Assembly: GCF_030272615.1 (NCBI RefSeq)
Contig: NC_081415.1
Location: forward strand, 265,455,925 to 265,519,924
Reading direction: 5' to 3'
Source: Cryptomeria japonica
Taxonomy: Eukaryota; Streptophyta; Pinopsida; Cupressales; Cupressaceae
DNA: 64,000 nucleotides
The translations under genes were made by a program, and so were the position numbers. Below, piece after piece: positions 47,787 to 59,505 of this stretch (position 1 is its first letter; every line of letters begins with the position of its first letter). The notes beneath the pieces were generated by a model. It saw only the letters and a program-made list of their open reading frames with translations. It made no database searches and was not told the origin of the DNA.

Positions 47787-47879
47787 ACCTTTGCAACTAT
47801 GGATGATGGTACCAAACCCAAACCAAGCAAAGAAAAACTAGATACAAAAGAACTCTCTAGAAACCCTAGTTTTGAATTT

Positions 47880-48340
47880 CGAACTCAAATCCCACAAAAG
47901 ATCATTATTCATTTGGTAGTCTATCATCATTAATGCAACAAGAATGTCCAATGAATTCGGCACCCTTTCTAGTTAGTTCACACAATTGTATTGGGAAAGT
48001 TTCCTTTCTTGTCCACCATTGTATGTCCACATAATCCACACCAATGTTCACCAAGTGGTCCATTGGCATGTTACCTTCCCGATACATGTGGGAAGTTTTA
48101 TAAATCATCCAATTTTGCAATCATGATGTGGCACTCCTGAATTAAATGCTTGATAGTCTAGCTGGCTCAGTATGTTTACTCACACATCTGATTATATTTA
48201 GAGAGTCACTCTCAAGCCAGACTTTTTTGAACCCTTCTCTGATAGCCATGTGTAACCCAATGTAAGTAGCTTTATCCTCAGTGTAGTGGTTTGTCTAGGT
48301 GCCTAGTGGGAGTGCCACCGTTGAAACAAGCCTACCATAT
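47880..48340 (-). pseudogene. LINE copy A: RNase H remnant
   Basis: From 48340 on the - strand the reading gives VALPLGT, a stop, TNHYTEDKATYIGLHMAIRE and GFKKVWLESDSLNIIRCVSK, then a gap and HMYREGNMPMDHLVNIGVDY. These match the RNase H of copy B (54.5-54.9 kb). Here the Asp of LESDSLNII is kept; it is lost in copy B. The domain is cut at its N terminus, which marks the 5' truncation of this LINE copy near 48340. Confidence 0.8.
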
Positions 48341-48344
48341 TGGT

Positions 48345-51300
48345 ATATGTGTGTTAGTTATCCTTCTAAGAATGTTATTTTATCTAAAGACAAGTCTAGT
48401 ATGAAATAACATTAGTTTCGTTAAATAACATGCTTTTTTATTTTATTGATACTATTTTTAAAAACAAATAAAATTAATATATAATATAAAATTTAACTAA
48501 AAATTATGATAAAATAGTTTGTGGTTATAAAACAAAATGAAGATTAAATTTGTTTCAACATCACAATCTATAATGAGACAATAAATTAAAGATAAAACTT
48601 AAAGTTTATATCTTTACGTAAATTGCACTATATATATCTTTATACATTTTATCATTACTTTCTCAAAACTATACTTTAAGCTAAATCTAATATTAATCTT
48701 TCAAAACACACGGATAGTTTTAATAATGACGGAAGCACCGTTTAGAAGTAAACCATTGGAATATTTCCTTATGTATGTATAATAGAAATAATTTGAAAAA
48801 AAAAGGCTCCTCAAACTAATAATTTGATGAGCTATTACATTTGAACTAATAATTTTATGAGCTATTACATTTGAACTATTCTATTTGAAAATTTTCATAT
48901 GCAAAAAACTATTTTCTTAAAGTTTACAGGTAATTTATTTAAATAAACATATTGAAAGCATTTGAGTCAATATGGATGAGCAAATCAGTTATAAACAAAC
49001 TACAAATCAAAGCATATTTAATTCCATATAATTTATATTTATATTCATTTTCTAAATCCCACGCAATATAGAAAATTAGGATTCTGTGGAGTATCTACCA
49101 GGAAAGTTTGCCAGAAAGTCTCATTTAAAACAATTTTATTCTCAAATTAGGATTTTGCAAATATTTAGCTATCTCTTGGTTTAGATCTTGTTATTTTAAG
49201 GCTTACATTTTGTTGCCCCACAATGATTTGATACAATTATGTAATTTTAGATCTTAAAGGTTTGAATTATAACACCTTATAATTTGATAGATTTATTTTT
49301 GTTTTACATTATGTAACTTTTCTTTTCTTTTTTATTTTCTCTGTGCACTCTTTTTGAATGATCTTTTCTTGTAATTCCACATAACATAGAAAATTAAGAT
49401 TTATTAAATTTATTTATAATCTTCTAAGGTATTATGATATATAGAATATTTGTTTATAAATTTAAAAATAAATTATAGTAATTCTACACAACAAATATAA
49501 CTTTCTGATTCAATTGATTCTTTCTTCATTTCTATTGCTTGAGTTGTTTAGGATTTTTAGTAATATAACAAATTTTAGGATTTTGCATTCTAGTTGGGAA
49601 GCACTTCGGACCAGGAGTGTCAAAGGCTTCTTCCTTTCATTTGACTTACTTGCAATTTCAATATTAGTTGTTACAATATTTTTGTTTTGGGAGTATAAAA
49701 TGGGTTCCAAATGGTTTCTTCTATTGCTTTCTTAATAGCAAGTTTTTGTGTGGAAAAATAAAGGTTACATTTTGTAATAAAGTTATTTGAATGATTTGAT
49801 GATGGTGAGGATGTCATGTTGATTTTCCAATAATTAGAATGGTGACTAATTATAGAAAAACTTATTATTAACAATTATCACTATGCTATTATATCTTTCT
49901 ATATTTTAGTCTGCCATAGCATTTGTTAATCCTATCTTTATAGAATTGAAAGGAACAAAAGAGAAAAACTAATATAATAAATGAGAAATTTAGGTGACAT
50001 GATAAATTGTAAGAGAAGTACTATGCAAACAATTCCAAATTGGATTATGTTAAACCCACAACCAACATATTTTGTTGAGGTTGCTTTAATACTATGTCCA
50101 GTCAAAACGGTCAGTGTCCAACAAGCCATCTGATTTTACAAAGGTCCCAGCGATAGTCGAGTCAGAATATCACACACTGTTCAACATAGGTAAGCTACAC
50201 CAAAAACATTTAAAAATCAATCCATTGTCCATGGAGAATGTAATTTGTTGTTCAAATTAATCAATATATTTTGTGGAGTACAATCAAGAATTCAAGAACT
50301 TAAAGTGTCGAGGGTAAAAGAATCTTAAATGTGAGTTAACTAGAAAAAGTTAATGATTCTATGTCTTAGTTCAATTTTCTACACATTGAGAAACAAAATC
50401 ATTCTACCAACATTTAACCGGAACTTCATAGCAACGAGACCTTGTTTTTATTGGTAAACTTTTATCCCAATTGTTCATTAGTTTGATAAGTAAAAATTAA
50501 CCCTCTAATCTTTGATAGATAATTCATTTTGTAAATAAATGAAGCTCACATATTAATCATCTCATAAAGAAAATCAAATAAGGAAATCCTGCTTCAACTA
50601 TGAGAGGGCACACACCTCATTCCCTCTTTCTTATTCCCATAGTGTTGGGTTCATCTCACATTAATGGCTACACATTAAAAATCTTGGTATTTATTTTTGA
50701 TAATGCTATATGTTGAAAATCTATATCCTCACACTTCATCTTTGACGTGACAATTTTCTACATAGAACAACAAATTGGTACAGTTTCTAAAATCCACAAA
50801 ATGTAACCAATTTTCACAGATACTCAATCATCATAATCCGCCTCTACATTACTACTAAACCACACAAAAATTAGACAAAAAAAAGTTATATTATATAAAT
50901 TTAAAATTTTCTACATAATACCATACAATAGGCAGTACCCTTCACATGCCCTACGTGTACAACTGTTACTATCTCTTCAGGTACCTACAATAAAGAAAAT
51001 GACCATTTATATAAGAAATTATATAATCTCCTTCAACTTGCTAAAATAATCTCTACTACTCTGGTTCTCATTGATTGCATGACAACTCACCATGTCAGAA
51101 AATGAATGTACATCTGATCTACACACTGCTTTACTAACTGCATTCCCTTTTATAATGACACCTTTTGAAAAGTTAGTGTTTAAGTTCTCCAACATTAACC
51201 AAGCAATTAAATATTAGAAGATTCATCATTAATACTTTTATATTGTTATCGGTACTACATCTCAGATTCAATGAATAACTAGGAAATCAACTACCTTTGT

Positions 51301-51900
51301 CACTGCGAATCTTCTTCTGCTGTTTGAAGAGAGATATGATGATGTCATTTGAAACAAAGTGGACTGCATACTGTCATTGTACAGTGCATGCGCTCAGACT
51401 ATTCTTTGCTTTTAAAATGCTAATCTTTATCACTGTACCACTTATGACATTGTCTTTGAATATTGTTCATCATTTTGCATTTCTTCGGATCATGTAATCA
51501 TATTATTTCTTATACTTTTGTCTATTAGAAACATTGTAAGTGCAGCATCCATCACAATTGCCTGGATGTTTGGCCTTGATGCAGTGAACAACTAGGAAAC
51601 CAACCATATTTTCTTGTTGCAATAAAGTTGTGTTTGAACATTGTGAGTAATTAATAACTCTATATGTACATCTCATCCTTTCCAAGATGAACATTATTAG
51701 AAATCCTTAAGAATATTATTAGAATACCTTTAAGTAAACTATATTAAAGATTATATTTATAGTGCTGCTTTACTTATCTTTAATATAGATAACTCACATT
51801 TGAGAATTAGGAAATTGAACTTCTTGTTTCAAATCAGTAAGTGTGTAAGAATACCATGTAGATGAGTTTGTTATAGGTTAACAATGACATTCATAACTTA
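48345..51900. other. AT-rich stretch, no recognised gene
   Basis: No coding similarity, tRNA or complete element was seen. A 30-bp unit (AACTAATAATTTGATGAGCT...) is tandemly doubled at 48814-48843 and 48844-48873. Part of 50640-50720 resembles 43560-43640, so array-derived sequence probably continues here in a more diverged form. Confidence 0.5.
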
Positions 51901-52445
51901 CCATATATATAATTCTTTGTCTTAATTATTTATTAAAACAAAAATTACCATTTTTATAATGATATAATTGATGCACAATATATTTAGATATATTAACATA
52001 ACCTTTAAAACATTAAATTAAATGGGAATCATGGGTCATGCTAAAGATGATAAATTTCATTCCCTTAAACTGTAATTTCAATTTCTATCTTAGATAGCTC
52101 TTCTTTCACAATGTTGTAGTAGTGATTGAAGCAAGGAACTCACTCTTGATTTTTCTTCACATGCCCCTATGGGCATTCACTCTAGGAAATTTTTTTGTTC
52201 ATTATAGTTGCTCTCTTCCATTTCTAAGTTGTACTTGAATAATTGACTCTCCATTCCATAGAAAGAAACAATTAAATTTTTGTAACACAAATTTTAGTTA
52301 ATTAAAATACATGTATATAATCGGTTATTTAGTTCAAGAGTGGATAGGTTAGAAATTGATAAATTAGAATGTTAATTTGGAAATTAAATGAAAAATGTTA
52401 TGAGCGTATTTACTTATTAATTTGTTTTTGAAATACTAAAGTTTT
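51900..52445. repeat. AT-rich tandem unit 4 (partial)
   Basis: Blocks g (51920-52050, TAATGATATAATTGATGCAC), h (52140-52210) and a (52270-52440, TTTAGTTCAAGAGTGGATAG) match unit 2 in the same order. The unit is cut in block a by the 3' end of LINE copy B. Confidence 0.75.
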
Positions 52446-54217
52446 TGATAAAGATAAATGGGTTTTACAAGGACCTGAACCCCAAAATTTTACAGACCAA
52501 GGCCAGCAGCCAAACAAACATTAAACAGAAGTGAAACAAGGGACAAACCCCACACAGACCCAAATCCAAAAAAAACACGAAAAGCCCCAAAAAATAGGAG
52601 AAAACACTCAATTGAGAGAGTGCACTAGTTCATAATTCTTCTAAATAAATTCTTGTTGATCTTTTCTCTAGATCCTCCATGATGAATTTGGAGGCACTCT
52701 GGTCCTGGCTCTAACTCTTGGTCCTAGTATAGGGACCTGAGATAGTCTTCCCTCCAGCAGCACTCTCACCACCCACTGAAGCATTCTTTTTCTGATTTTC
52801 TCCCAAGGGAGGATCATTGGCTGTGGGACCATGGGTCTGGTTCTATAGACTGCAATCATGGTATTGATTTTTTTCAAACCCTCAGCATTGTTACTCATCG
52901 CCTCCCTGCTGATTTCCACCAGATTATTCAGGTTGTCTTTGATGTCATCCACATATTCTTCCAGCTTATCAATTATACGCTCGTGGTTGATCTTCATAGT
53001 TTTGACATCATGAGACAACTTCTAAGTCATGCTCATGAGCTTCTTAGTTTTACTAGGCCTAGGGGAATCCGTGAAAGTGTCAATAAAGTCCTTAATACCA
53101 TCTTTCAGGGTTCCGATTTCCTTACCAACCCACTTCCAGCAACTCTCCTCGCCCATAGTGACCTCCAAAATCAGGTCTTCCAGCACCTTCTCCCCTTTTT
53201 GACTACCTTCATTTTCTTCATTCATGGTCCCATGTTCCTTGTTATCCACTTGATGGGGATGTATGACATAATCGCGTGGTCCTTGTCTTTGGACCCACTT
53301 GACCTGGTCAATTTTGTTTTCTTCCTGATGGGTGGCTCCAGGTCTTGCATTTTCCTACTGTTGGACTTAAATTTGCTTGTCATCCACCTTGGAGGATTGT
53401 TTTTCCTACTGTTGTTAGTTCTGGGGGTCGCCATAGGTTCCCCTTCTTTCTCTAGTCTATACTCAAGGTCCTCTGAATCCTTGATATCATGCCAATCAAG
53501 GGCAGTGCCACTATCCTCCTCATCCATCTTTGTATCAGAAACAAACTGCACCTTAAGGTTAGAGGAAGAAATGTGGGTTTTCTCCATGGGGGAAGGTTTC
53601 ACTTCATGAGCTTTGACATACTCCTTGATTAACATGATAATCCCCTCATGAAGCATTGGATTATCCTAGTTCTCAACATGTTTGGCTAAACTATTTTCCA
53701 AGGACGAAATCAAGTAGAAAGGAATGGAGATAATTCTACCATGCCTAAAATGGTTTAAAATTATAAAATGATAGGAGAAAATACTAGCAAATCTGTCATC
53801 AAGAGTGATATACCTTATGATGAATTCCACCATGTCAGCCCAAAGGGAATTCAAGTCTTTACTATTGTAACCACCATTTGCCATTTTAGTCACCCTCAGT
53901 CGTTCCTTTTCCTTATCAAAAAAAATAGCGATGGCCTCCTCACTAGACTTCCTCTCTCTATAAAATTTATTTCCCTCACTGGCAAGTCTAGTAACAGTGG
54001 CAACCAAGGTTTTGTCAGCATGGAATTCCACCCCATAAACAACCAACATGCCCTTTTTCCACCCTTTCACAAAGATTTCAATAACCAGGGGAGAGTTACC
54101 ATGTAATCTCTCTAGATAGGGAACCATCCCACTATCAAAGATTTCCTCCCAGACCTCCTTATTCTTCTGCCACTTATCATAGGTTGTGGGTTCATGCCTA
54201 TTCTTATCACCACCCAT
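52446..54217 (-). pseudogene. LINE copy B: extra ORF and 3' UTR
   Basis: The start is ATG 54217: MGGDKNRHEPTTYDKW, VPYLERLHGNSPLVIEIFVK, GMLVVYGVEFHADKTLV, GNKFYRERKSSEEAIAIFFD. A conserved block IRYITLDDRFASIFSYHFII with IPFYLISSLENSLAKH follows. A stop near 53666 precedes MLHEGIIMLIKEYVKAHEVK, then an acidic stretch (KMDEEDSGTALDWHDIKD), a basic one (RTNNSRKNNPPRWMTSKFK) and a helical C terminus (LEEYVDDIKDNLNNLVEISR) reaching about 52625 through frameshifts. The UTR ends at 52446. The three conserved blocks also occur in the extra ORF of the gypsy element at 32.0-32.6 kb. Function unknown; shared by at least two copies of this LINE and therefore part of it. Confidence 0.8.
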
Positions 54218-54461
54218 TCTATTATGCAGACAATCTAGACAACTGCAAACCAGGTGCAAAACCAGAAAAAAGATAAACTAGAAACAGGGCAAGCTGAAGT
54301 TTCTAGAGATTCTCAAAGTGGTAATAATTTTATATACCTTCCCAACGGCGCCCATCCTATCATAATCTCTCATCATTAAATTCATTTATAAGGGCGAAGA
54401 TATCGGCATCATTTCTTGCCAGCCCACACAGATTTTTCAGGAAGGTTTCTCGTCCTCTCCA

Positions 54462-54896
54462 TCATCTAACAGCCATGTTTTCAACAACCAGGTTGGAAAC
54501 ATGATCCGCCGATTTATTTCCTTTCGAGAAAATATGCAAATTCTTGAACTCTTCCATACCAACAATCATTTCAAGACAATCCTTAATCAAGTTCAAAAAA
54601 GTCAAGCCTGGCTCTGTACTACCCCCGATGCACTTCACAATGTTGAGTGAGCCACTTTCCAACCAGACCCATCTAAATCCTTCCTTGCTCGCCATGTGTA
54701 GCCCTATGTAGGCAGCACTGGCCTTCGCATAATGGTTAGTCTGGGTGCCCAAAGGGAGCGCTACCTCAAAGACCAACAAACCCAAGTGATTCTTCACCAC
54801 TCCCCCACAACCTATTGGCCCAGGATTTCCCTTGGTCGCCCCATCAATATTAATTTTGATCCACCTCAGAGGAGGTAGATGCCATAAAATATTCAC
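54462..54896 (-). pseudogene. LINE copy B: RNase H domain
   Basis: A near-complete plant-type RNase H at the end of LINE ORF2: RWIKINIDGATKGNPGPIGC, GGVVKNHLGLLVFEVALPLG, YIGLHMASKEGFRWVWLE, and GNKSADHVSN. The first and last catalytic Asp are kept. The Glu usually found in HYAEAS is Lys (HYAKAS), and the Asp of ESDS is Gly (ESGS). Both changes are G-to-A or A-to-G transitions and should abolish activity. The frame stops at 54462. Confidence 0.9.
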
Positions 54897-54974
54897 TCTA
54901 TTATGTTTTATTTTATAGACTGGAACATAAATATTCCAACAAATCTGTCATCTTTTGATAGTGTCCCATTCCTC

Positions 54975-56143
54975 CTAGTTAGAATCAAGTGGAGGGTCAG
55001 TTTTCCTACTAGGGCAATAATTGAGAAAGTTTTCCTTAATAGCATTCCATATTCTGATCGCCACCACTTGATCCGTGGACTCCATATCTCTAAAAAAACC
55101 TATTATTTCTTTCCTTCCATATACCCCAAGCAATATGGGGCTGGGAGATGTTCCACAGACTAAGAGCATGGTTACCAATGGGGCACTTCCATTGGAACCA
55201 AATGTTCTATATAGAATCAGGGGAGACCCAATCAGTATTCCATAGATTGAGGAAGAAAACCCAAATATCCCTAGCAAAGGAACAATGTAAGAGAAGATGT
55301 CCAATATTTTCAGCTTCTTCTTTACATAAAAAACATCTATTGATGATGGGGAGACCACGTTTACATACATTATCAATGGTAGAGATCTTATCCTGCATAA
55401 ACAACCAAAAGAAAATGTTAATTTAAGGAATTAAGAGCTTATTCCAAACTCCTGCCCAAAAGGGCGTAGGAGAAAAAGACCTGGTAAAGATCCTGAAAGC
55501 ATTCGCCACCATGAATTGCCCAGAAGTAGACCCATTCCAAATGACCAATTCCTCCACTTGAGAGGAGGGGATGTCGATCAGGTTAATCCAATGTTGCAAA
55601 GGCACCAAAGAAGCATCGAACCTTTTGAGGTCCACCCAGACCATCTCTGATAGAATTCGCCACCTAGGCGCCAATCAATCTAATGAATTGTTCTTTGAAT
55701 TGGGAAGCCCAGATCGAATCAGACATCGGCCCCTCTCCCATGCACCAATCATCCCAGAACTTGATATTTCTCCCATTCCCCAGATTCCATCTGCTCCCCT
55801 GATTGATAATGGGGTTGGAACTAAAGAAGTTGTTCCATAGATCAGAAGTCGAAGTCGGTAGGGTATAATTTTCCAACATCCTTTGAAAACCATGAATATG
55901 GTATTTTCCCTTGAAAATATCAATCCATTCATTACTCTCCTTTAAACATCTCCAAAATTGTTTAGCCATTAGAGCCTTGTTGAAGTCTCTCAAATGCCTT
56001 ATGTTCAGACCTCCCCTATTTTTGGGTAAGAAAAATTGGTCCCACACAACTAAATGAATTCTATTCTTGGATTCAGTACCCGACCATAAAAAACGCTTCT
56101 GTATTCTTTCCATTCTATCAGAAAATTTGATAGGGATTTTAAA
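54975..56143 (-). pseudogene. LINE copy B: RT C-terminal region and zf-RVT
   Basis: This part continues the LINE on the far side of the LTR element. From 56143: IPIKFSDRMERIQKRFLW, RIHLVVWDQFFLPKNRGGLN, ALMAKQFWRC, FFSSNPIINQGSRWNLGNG and IKFWDDWC. From 55674 and 55404 the zf-RVT segment reads PFWAGVWNKLLIP, KISTIDNVCKRGLPIINRCF, CKEEAENIGHLLLHCSFARD. GIWKERNNRFFRDMEST follows near 55095. At least three frame changes occur. Order and spacing fit plant L1-like ORF2. Confidence 0.9.
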
Positions 56144-56148
56144 GAGAC
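56144..56148. repeat. target-site duplication GAGAC (left)
   Basis: GAGAC before the LTR, repeated exactly after the other LTR at 61086-61090. Removing the element restores the LINE reading ...YAMSL-FKIPIKF across the site. Confidence 0.9.
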
Positions 56149-56606
56149 TATTGGTATAAATAATTATTCATCATGGATATTATTACACCTTACTTAAGTT
56201 TACTTAGGAAATGCATTTCATAGTAGTTTGGGTATGAGACACTTGGGCATTTGTGCCACATTGGGATAGTGTGTGTAGGAGAATTTCCACCTTTTGTGGT
56301 CTTATCTTGTTGTTACATTCCACATTCAGTGGGTGATTCACCTCTTGTGGAATATTATATTGTTTCTCCTACCTACCACACCTATTTCCTACCTACCCTT
56401 GTTTCTCATTGAGCCACATGTCATATTTGTGTGCTCACATATCCATATAGCCTTACCTATATAAGTAGGCTCATATTCATTGTATGTAATGATTGATGAT
56501 CCAGTTGATCAGTATTTTCATCTTGATAGAATACAGTTTATTCCTATCAATATTTTGTCTTTGTATTGTACTTTTCATTGAGCTCTTGATCTTGGCAAAA
56601 TCTCAC
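56149..56606 (+). mobile_element. 5' LTR of the gag-protease element
   Basis: It begins TATTGGTATAAATAATT (TG decayed to TA; the partner has TGTTGGTGTAAATAATT) and ends AATCTCAC. Compared with the other LTR about 11 of the first 144 positions differ, and it has about 50 bp more (near 56300-56350), lying between two TTGTGG words. A TATA box TATATAAG is at 56458-56465. Confidence 0.9.
56458..56465 (+). promoter_or_regulatory. LTR TATA box
   Basis: TATATAAG in the context CCTATATAAG, followed by TCATATTCATTGTATG. It is conserved in the second LTR at 60936-60943, so it is the likely core promoter of the element. Confidence 0.6.
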
Positions 56607-56607
56607 T

Positions 56608-56620
56608 TGGTATCAGAGCC
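56608..56620 (+). other. primer binding site, initiator-Met, intact
   Basis: TGGTATCAGAGCC right after the LTR is a full match to the plant initiator-Met complement. It is the best-preserved primer site in the window. Confidence 0.95.
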
Positions 56621-56818
56621 ATTGGAGCGTCTTTGATTAGTCATTTTGGAGGCTTCAATTTTTGGATCTAGGGAGGTGTTGTTTTTGGGGGCATCCTACA
56701 GCGATTTGGATATCACAGTTGAGTCCGGGAGGCCATTCCAATGAATTTTGAGTATAAAGTCGACTATATTTGGTTAGAACTTTTTTTTGCCTATTTGGCT
56801 ATAGTCGTATGGATTTTT

Positions 56819-56823
<5 letters not shown>

Positions 56824-56886
<63 letters not shown>
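56824..56886. repeat. (AT)n microsatellite, about 62 bp
   Basis: About 31 AT dinucleotides in the leader of the gag-protease element, followed by A-rich runs (56913-56930). Confidence 0.95.
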
Positions 56887-56889
<3 letters not shown>

Positions 56890-56944
56890 TTTCTGCGAAT
56901 CTATTTTATTTTTAAAAAAAAATTCAAAAAAAAGTATTTTATTT

Positions 56945-57330
56945 TCGGGGGGTATTCCCCCCCGACCACCATACCCGCAGTCATACCTGCAGTATTTATG
57001 TTTTGTAGGCTGCACGATCTCTGATGACTTGCCAGCGCCGATCTCTACTATGTACACTCCTCGGTCGTTCCAACGATTGCAACACCTCTCCGGCCAAACT
57101 CCCCGGCGCTTTCCTCCCGCCACCTCTATCTGGTCATCTTGCAAGCCGACCGGCTTCTCTGGTGCCACCCATGCGGCTTCCGCCCATTGGCTCGCTGCTA
57201 CTGACAATACCTCCCCATCAGGGTTGTGGTACCTCCCCATCGCCGACTACCACTGACACGTGGCACCTCGTGATTGGTTCCCGATGACTCATTGCAGGTC
57301 TAGTCAATAGACACTGTACGACACTTCAGC
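56945..57330 (+). other. GC-rich leader of the gag-protease element
   Basis: A CpG-bearing, C-rich patch of nearly 400 bp inside an AT-rich element. It contains CACGTG (G-box) in TGACACGTGGCACC near 57257. A frame is open through it (56741-57256), but the translation has no known domain and is low-complexity at its start. It could be a captured host fragment or an ordinary GC-rich copia leader. Confidence 0.5.
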
Positions 57331-58176
57331 AACCCAGTTGGCTACCATATCAACCATAATTTTACCATGTATCAGCCCAGTCACTAAGCCACTTGTGCAT
57401 CACATGTACAGTCCATACCATACGGACAGCCATGCAGGGGGAGGTGAAGTTTTTTTTATGGCCAAATGGGCATCAATTTTAAGCCCATTATATGCTAACG
57501 TCAATGCCATGTCAGCAGTATTTTGAAAAAATTTTAACCCCCTCTCATTGAGTTTTTTCAGTTTTGCAGTTCAACTTTGGACGGCCATATCTTGCTCATT
57601 TTTGCTCCTTTTTTGGTGCAATTTTTTTTAAATGGGTTAGAATTTCATGCTCTTCGTAGTGGTGTAGGAATTTTCTAATTTTTATGGATGGATTTTTCAA
57701 AATTTGTATATTCTCATGACTATAACTGTCTAATCTCTGATTTTGCAATTCAGAGGCTTCGTTTAGGGTCATATGACCTCCTTTTCATGTGTCATTTTTT
57801 TTGAAAGTGCATAATTTTTTTGTCTACTTTCAGAATTTGCCGTTAATTTGCAGTGATTTTAAGTAGAAATTGTACTTTCAATATTTGGTCATTCTTGGCC
57901 TATTTGGTACTTGTATTTTACTTGGATCTCAATTTAGATCACTTGCAGTATTTGTTGAGGTCTCTTATAGCCTTTTTGAGGTAGTTGTAAGATTGAAATC
58001 AGAAGTTCACCTTGCCTTGTTTATCAAGTGGCCCATTGTATACGCACTAAGTATAAAGTGCCAAATCACCATTTTTTTTTTTTGGGGGGGGGGGTGTTTC
58101 TTGATTGAGTGAATTTGGGGGGGTGTCTTCTATGATTGTGCCTCTCTCTATCTTGTGTTTTTTTAATTTTGGTGCA
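57331..58176 (+). other. untranslated leader, gag-protease element
   Basis: Non-coding leader with T-rich runs and a T9G10-like homopolymer (58072-58094). No domain was recognised. Gag starts at 58177. Confidence 0.5.
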
Positions 58177-59181
58177 ATGGGTTCTCCTAAATTTCCACTT
58201 TTAACTCTTCATAATTATGCTTCATGGAAGATTAAGGCATGGAGTAAACTAAAGGAAAAATGACTCATTCATTATGTAAATGGAATTATAGCAGCACCAT
58301 CTGATCTGAAGGCTGATCCTAATGCTTAAATTGAATGGCTCACTAAGAATGCTATGGCACTTGGAACTCTTAGAAAGTATGTATCAGATGACCTTATTTT
58401 TCACATTGAGAAGTGTACAACAATTAAAGAGGCTTGGGATATTTTTGAGAAATTGTATGGTCAAGTTGATGAGATTAAGGGCTACAAGCTTGATAGTGAA
58501 CTCACGACTTTGGATCCCAAGGATTTTGATACAATCCAAGATTATGTCACAAAAGTAATTGAGCTAAGAGAAAAGCTAAAGGATTGTGGAATTGATAGAA
58601 AGGATGCTCAATTGGTTTACAACTTGTTGGACAAGCTTCCTTCAGAGTATGCAACCTTTGTATCTAGATTTCACACCCATAGGTTAGCTCAAGGTTCCTC
58701 TTACAATTCTCCCTCATTTGATTCATTCACGAAGATGTTGATACTTGAGCAATCTAAGTTGACCAAGATGGGGATTCTCAAATCTTCAAAGTCACAAGAT
58801 TTGGTGGCTAACAAAGGGAATCAAAGAAATCAAGGAAAAGGCAAGAATCAAAAGCAACCTAAGTCAAAACCACAACAAGATGGAGCACACTCATCCTCTC
58901 CACAACAAGGTGATTCACCATTCTCACCTAAGAGGAAATCATATAAGAACAATCTTTTTTGTGCATATTGCATGAAATCAGGACATGATGAACATCATTG
59001 TTACAAGAAGGATATTGATGAGTTGAAGAATCTTCTTGAGAAGAACAAAATCAACCTACCTTCTAGAATGTCTACATCAACTTCTTCCAAGGATAAGGAT
59101 AAAGGAAAGGATCACTCTTTTGGGACAAATAAAGGAAAGGGACAAGCTATTTGTGCTACTACAAGTCATGATTCAGGGTGA
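58177..59181 (+). pseudogene. copia-like gag of the non-autonomous element
   Basis: Gag starts at ATG 58177 (MGSPKFPLLTLHNYASWKIK). The UBN2-type domain follows: LHNYASWKIKAWSKL, TIKEAWDIFEKLYGQVDEI, DYVTKVIELREKLKDCGID, VYNLLDKLPSEYATFVSRF. A basic Gln/Lys-rich linker leads to an intact zinc knuckle, FCAYCMKSGHDEHHC, near 58957. Stops lie at 58261 (TGA), 58327 (TAA, probably from CAA) and 59179 (TGA). There are no frameshifts: protease and the downstream tail remain in the same frame. Confidence 0.9.
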
Positions 59182-59505
59182 TGGCTTCTAGATTCAGGGG
59201 CTTCTCATCATATGGCATCTTCACAGTTTGTGATTTCTACATTTGAGCCTTGCCACATGCCGCAGATTTTGATGGGGAATCATACATACATGAATTTGAT
59301 TGGGAAAATATCTATTGCCATTGGGGATAACTCCTTCAATGATGTGTTGTGTGTACCCCATTTGACAAACAATATTCTTTCCATCTATCAAATCATACAT
59401 GGGGCAACTAAGAAAATTGTGGATTTCACACCTGATTTAGTTATTATTAGAGACTTGGAGACTAGAGCTATCATTGCCACTGGGGTGGTTGATCATGCAT
59501 CTTGA
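59182..59505 (+). pseudogene. copia-like protease of the non-autonomous element
   Basis: In frame after the TGA at 59179, the active site WLLDSGASHHMASS is intact (Asp-Ser-Gly). NILSIYQIIHGATKKIVDF and a pre-integrase-like VVDHAS follow, ended by a TGA at 59503-59505. In complete copia elements the GAG-pre-integrase and integrase would follow; here they do not. Confidence 0.85.

Noticed and set aside
45714-48355. Target duplication around LINE copy A (GTATACATATGT and GTATATGTGTGT)
   Set aside because: Three mismatches in 12 AT-rich bases; too weak to claim.
48814-48873. CRISPR-like repeat
   Set aside because: Two adjacent 30-bp copies with no spacers in plant DNA; a plain tandem duplication.
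56741-57256. 171-codon open frame in the leader of the gag-protease element
   Set aside because: It runs through an AT microsatellite (a YIYIYI stretch) and has no known domain; treated as untranslated leader.
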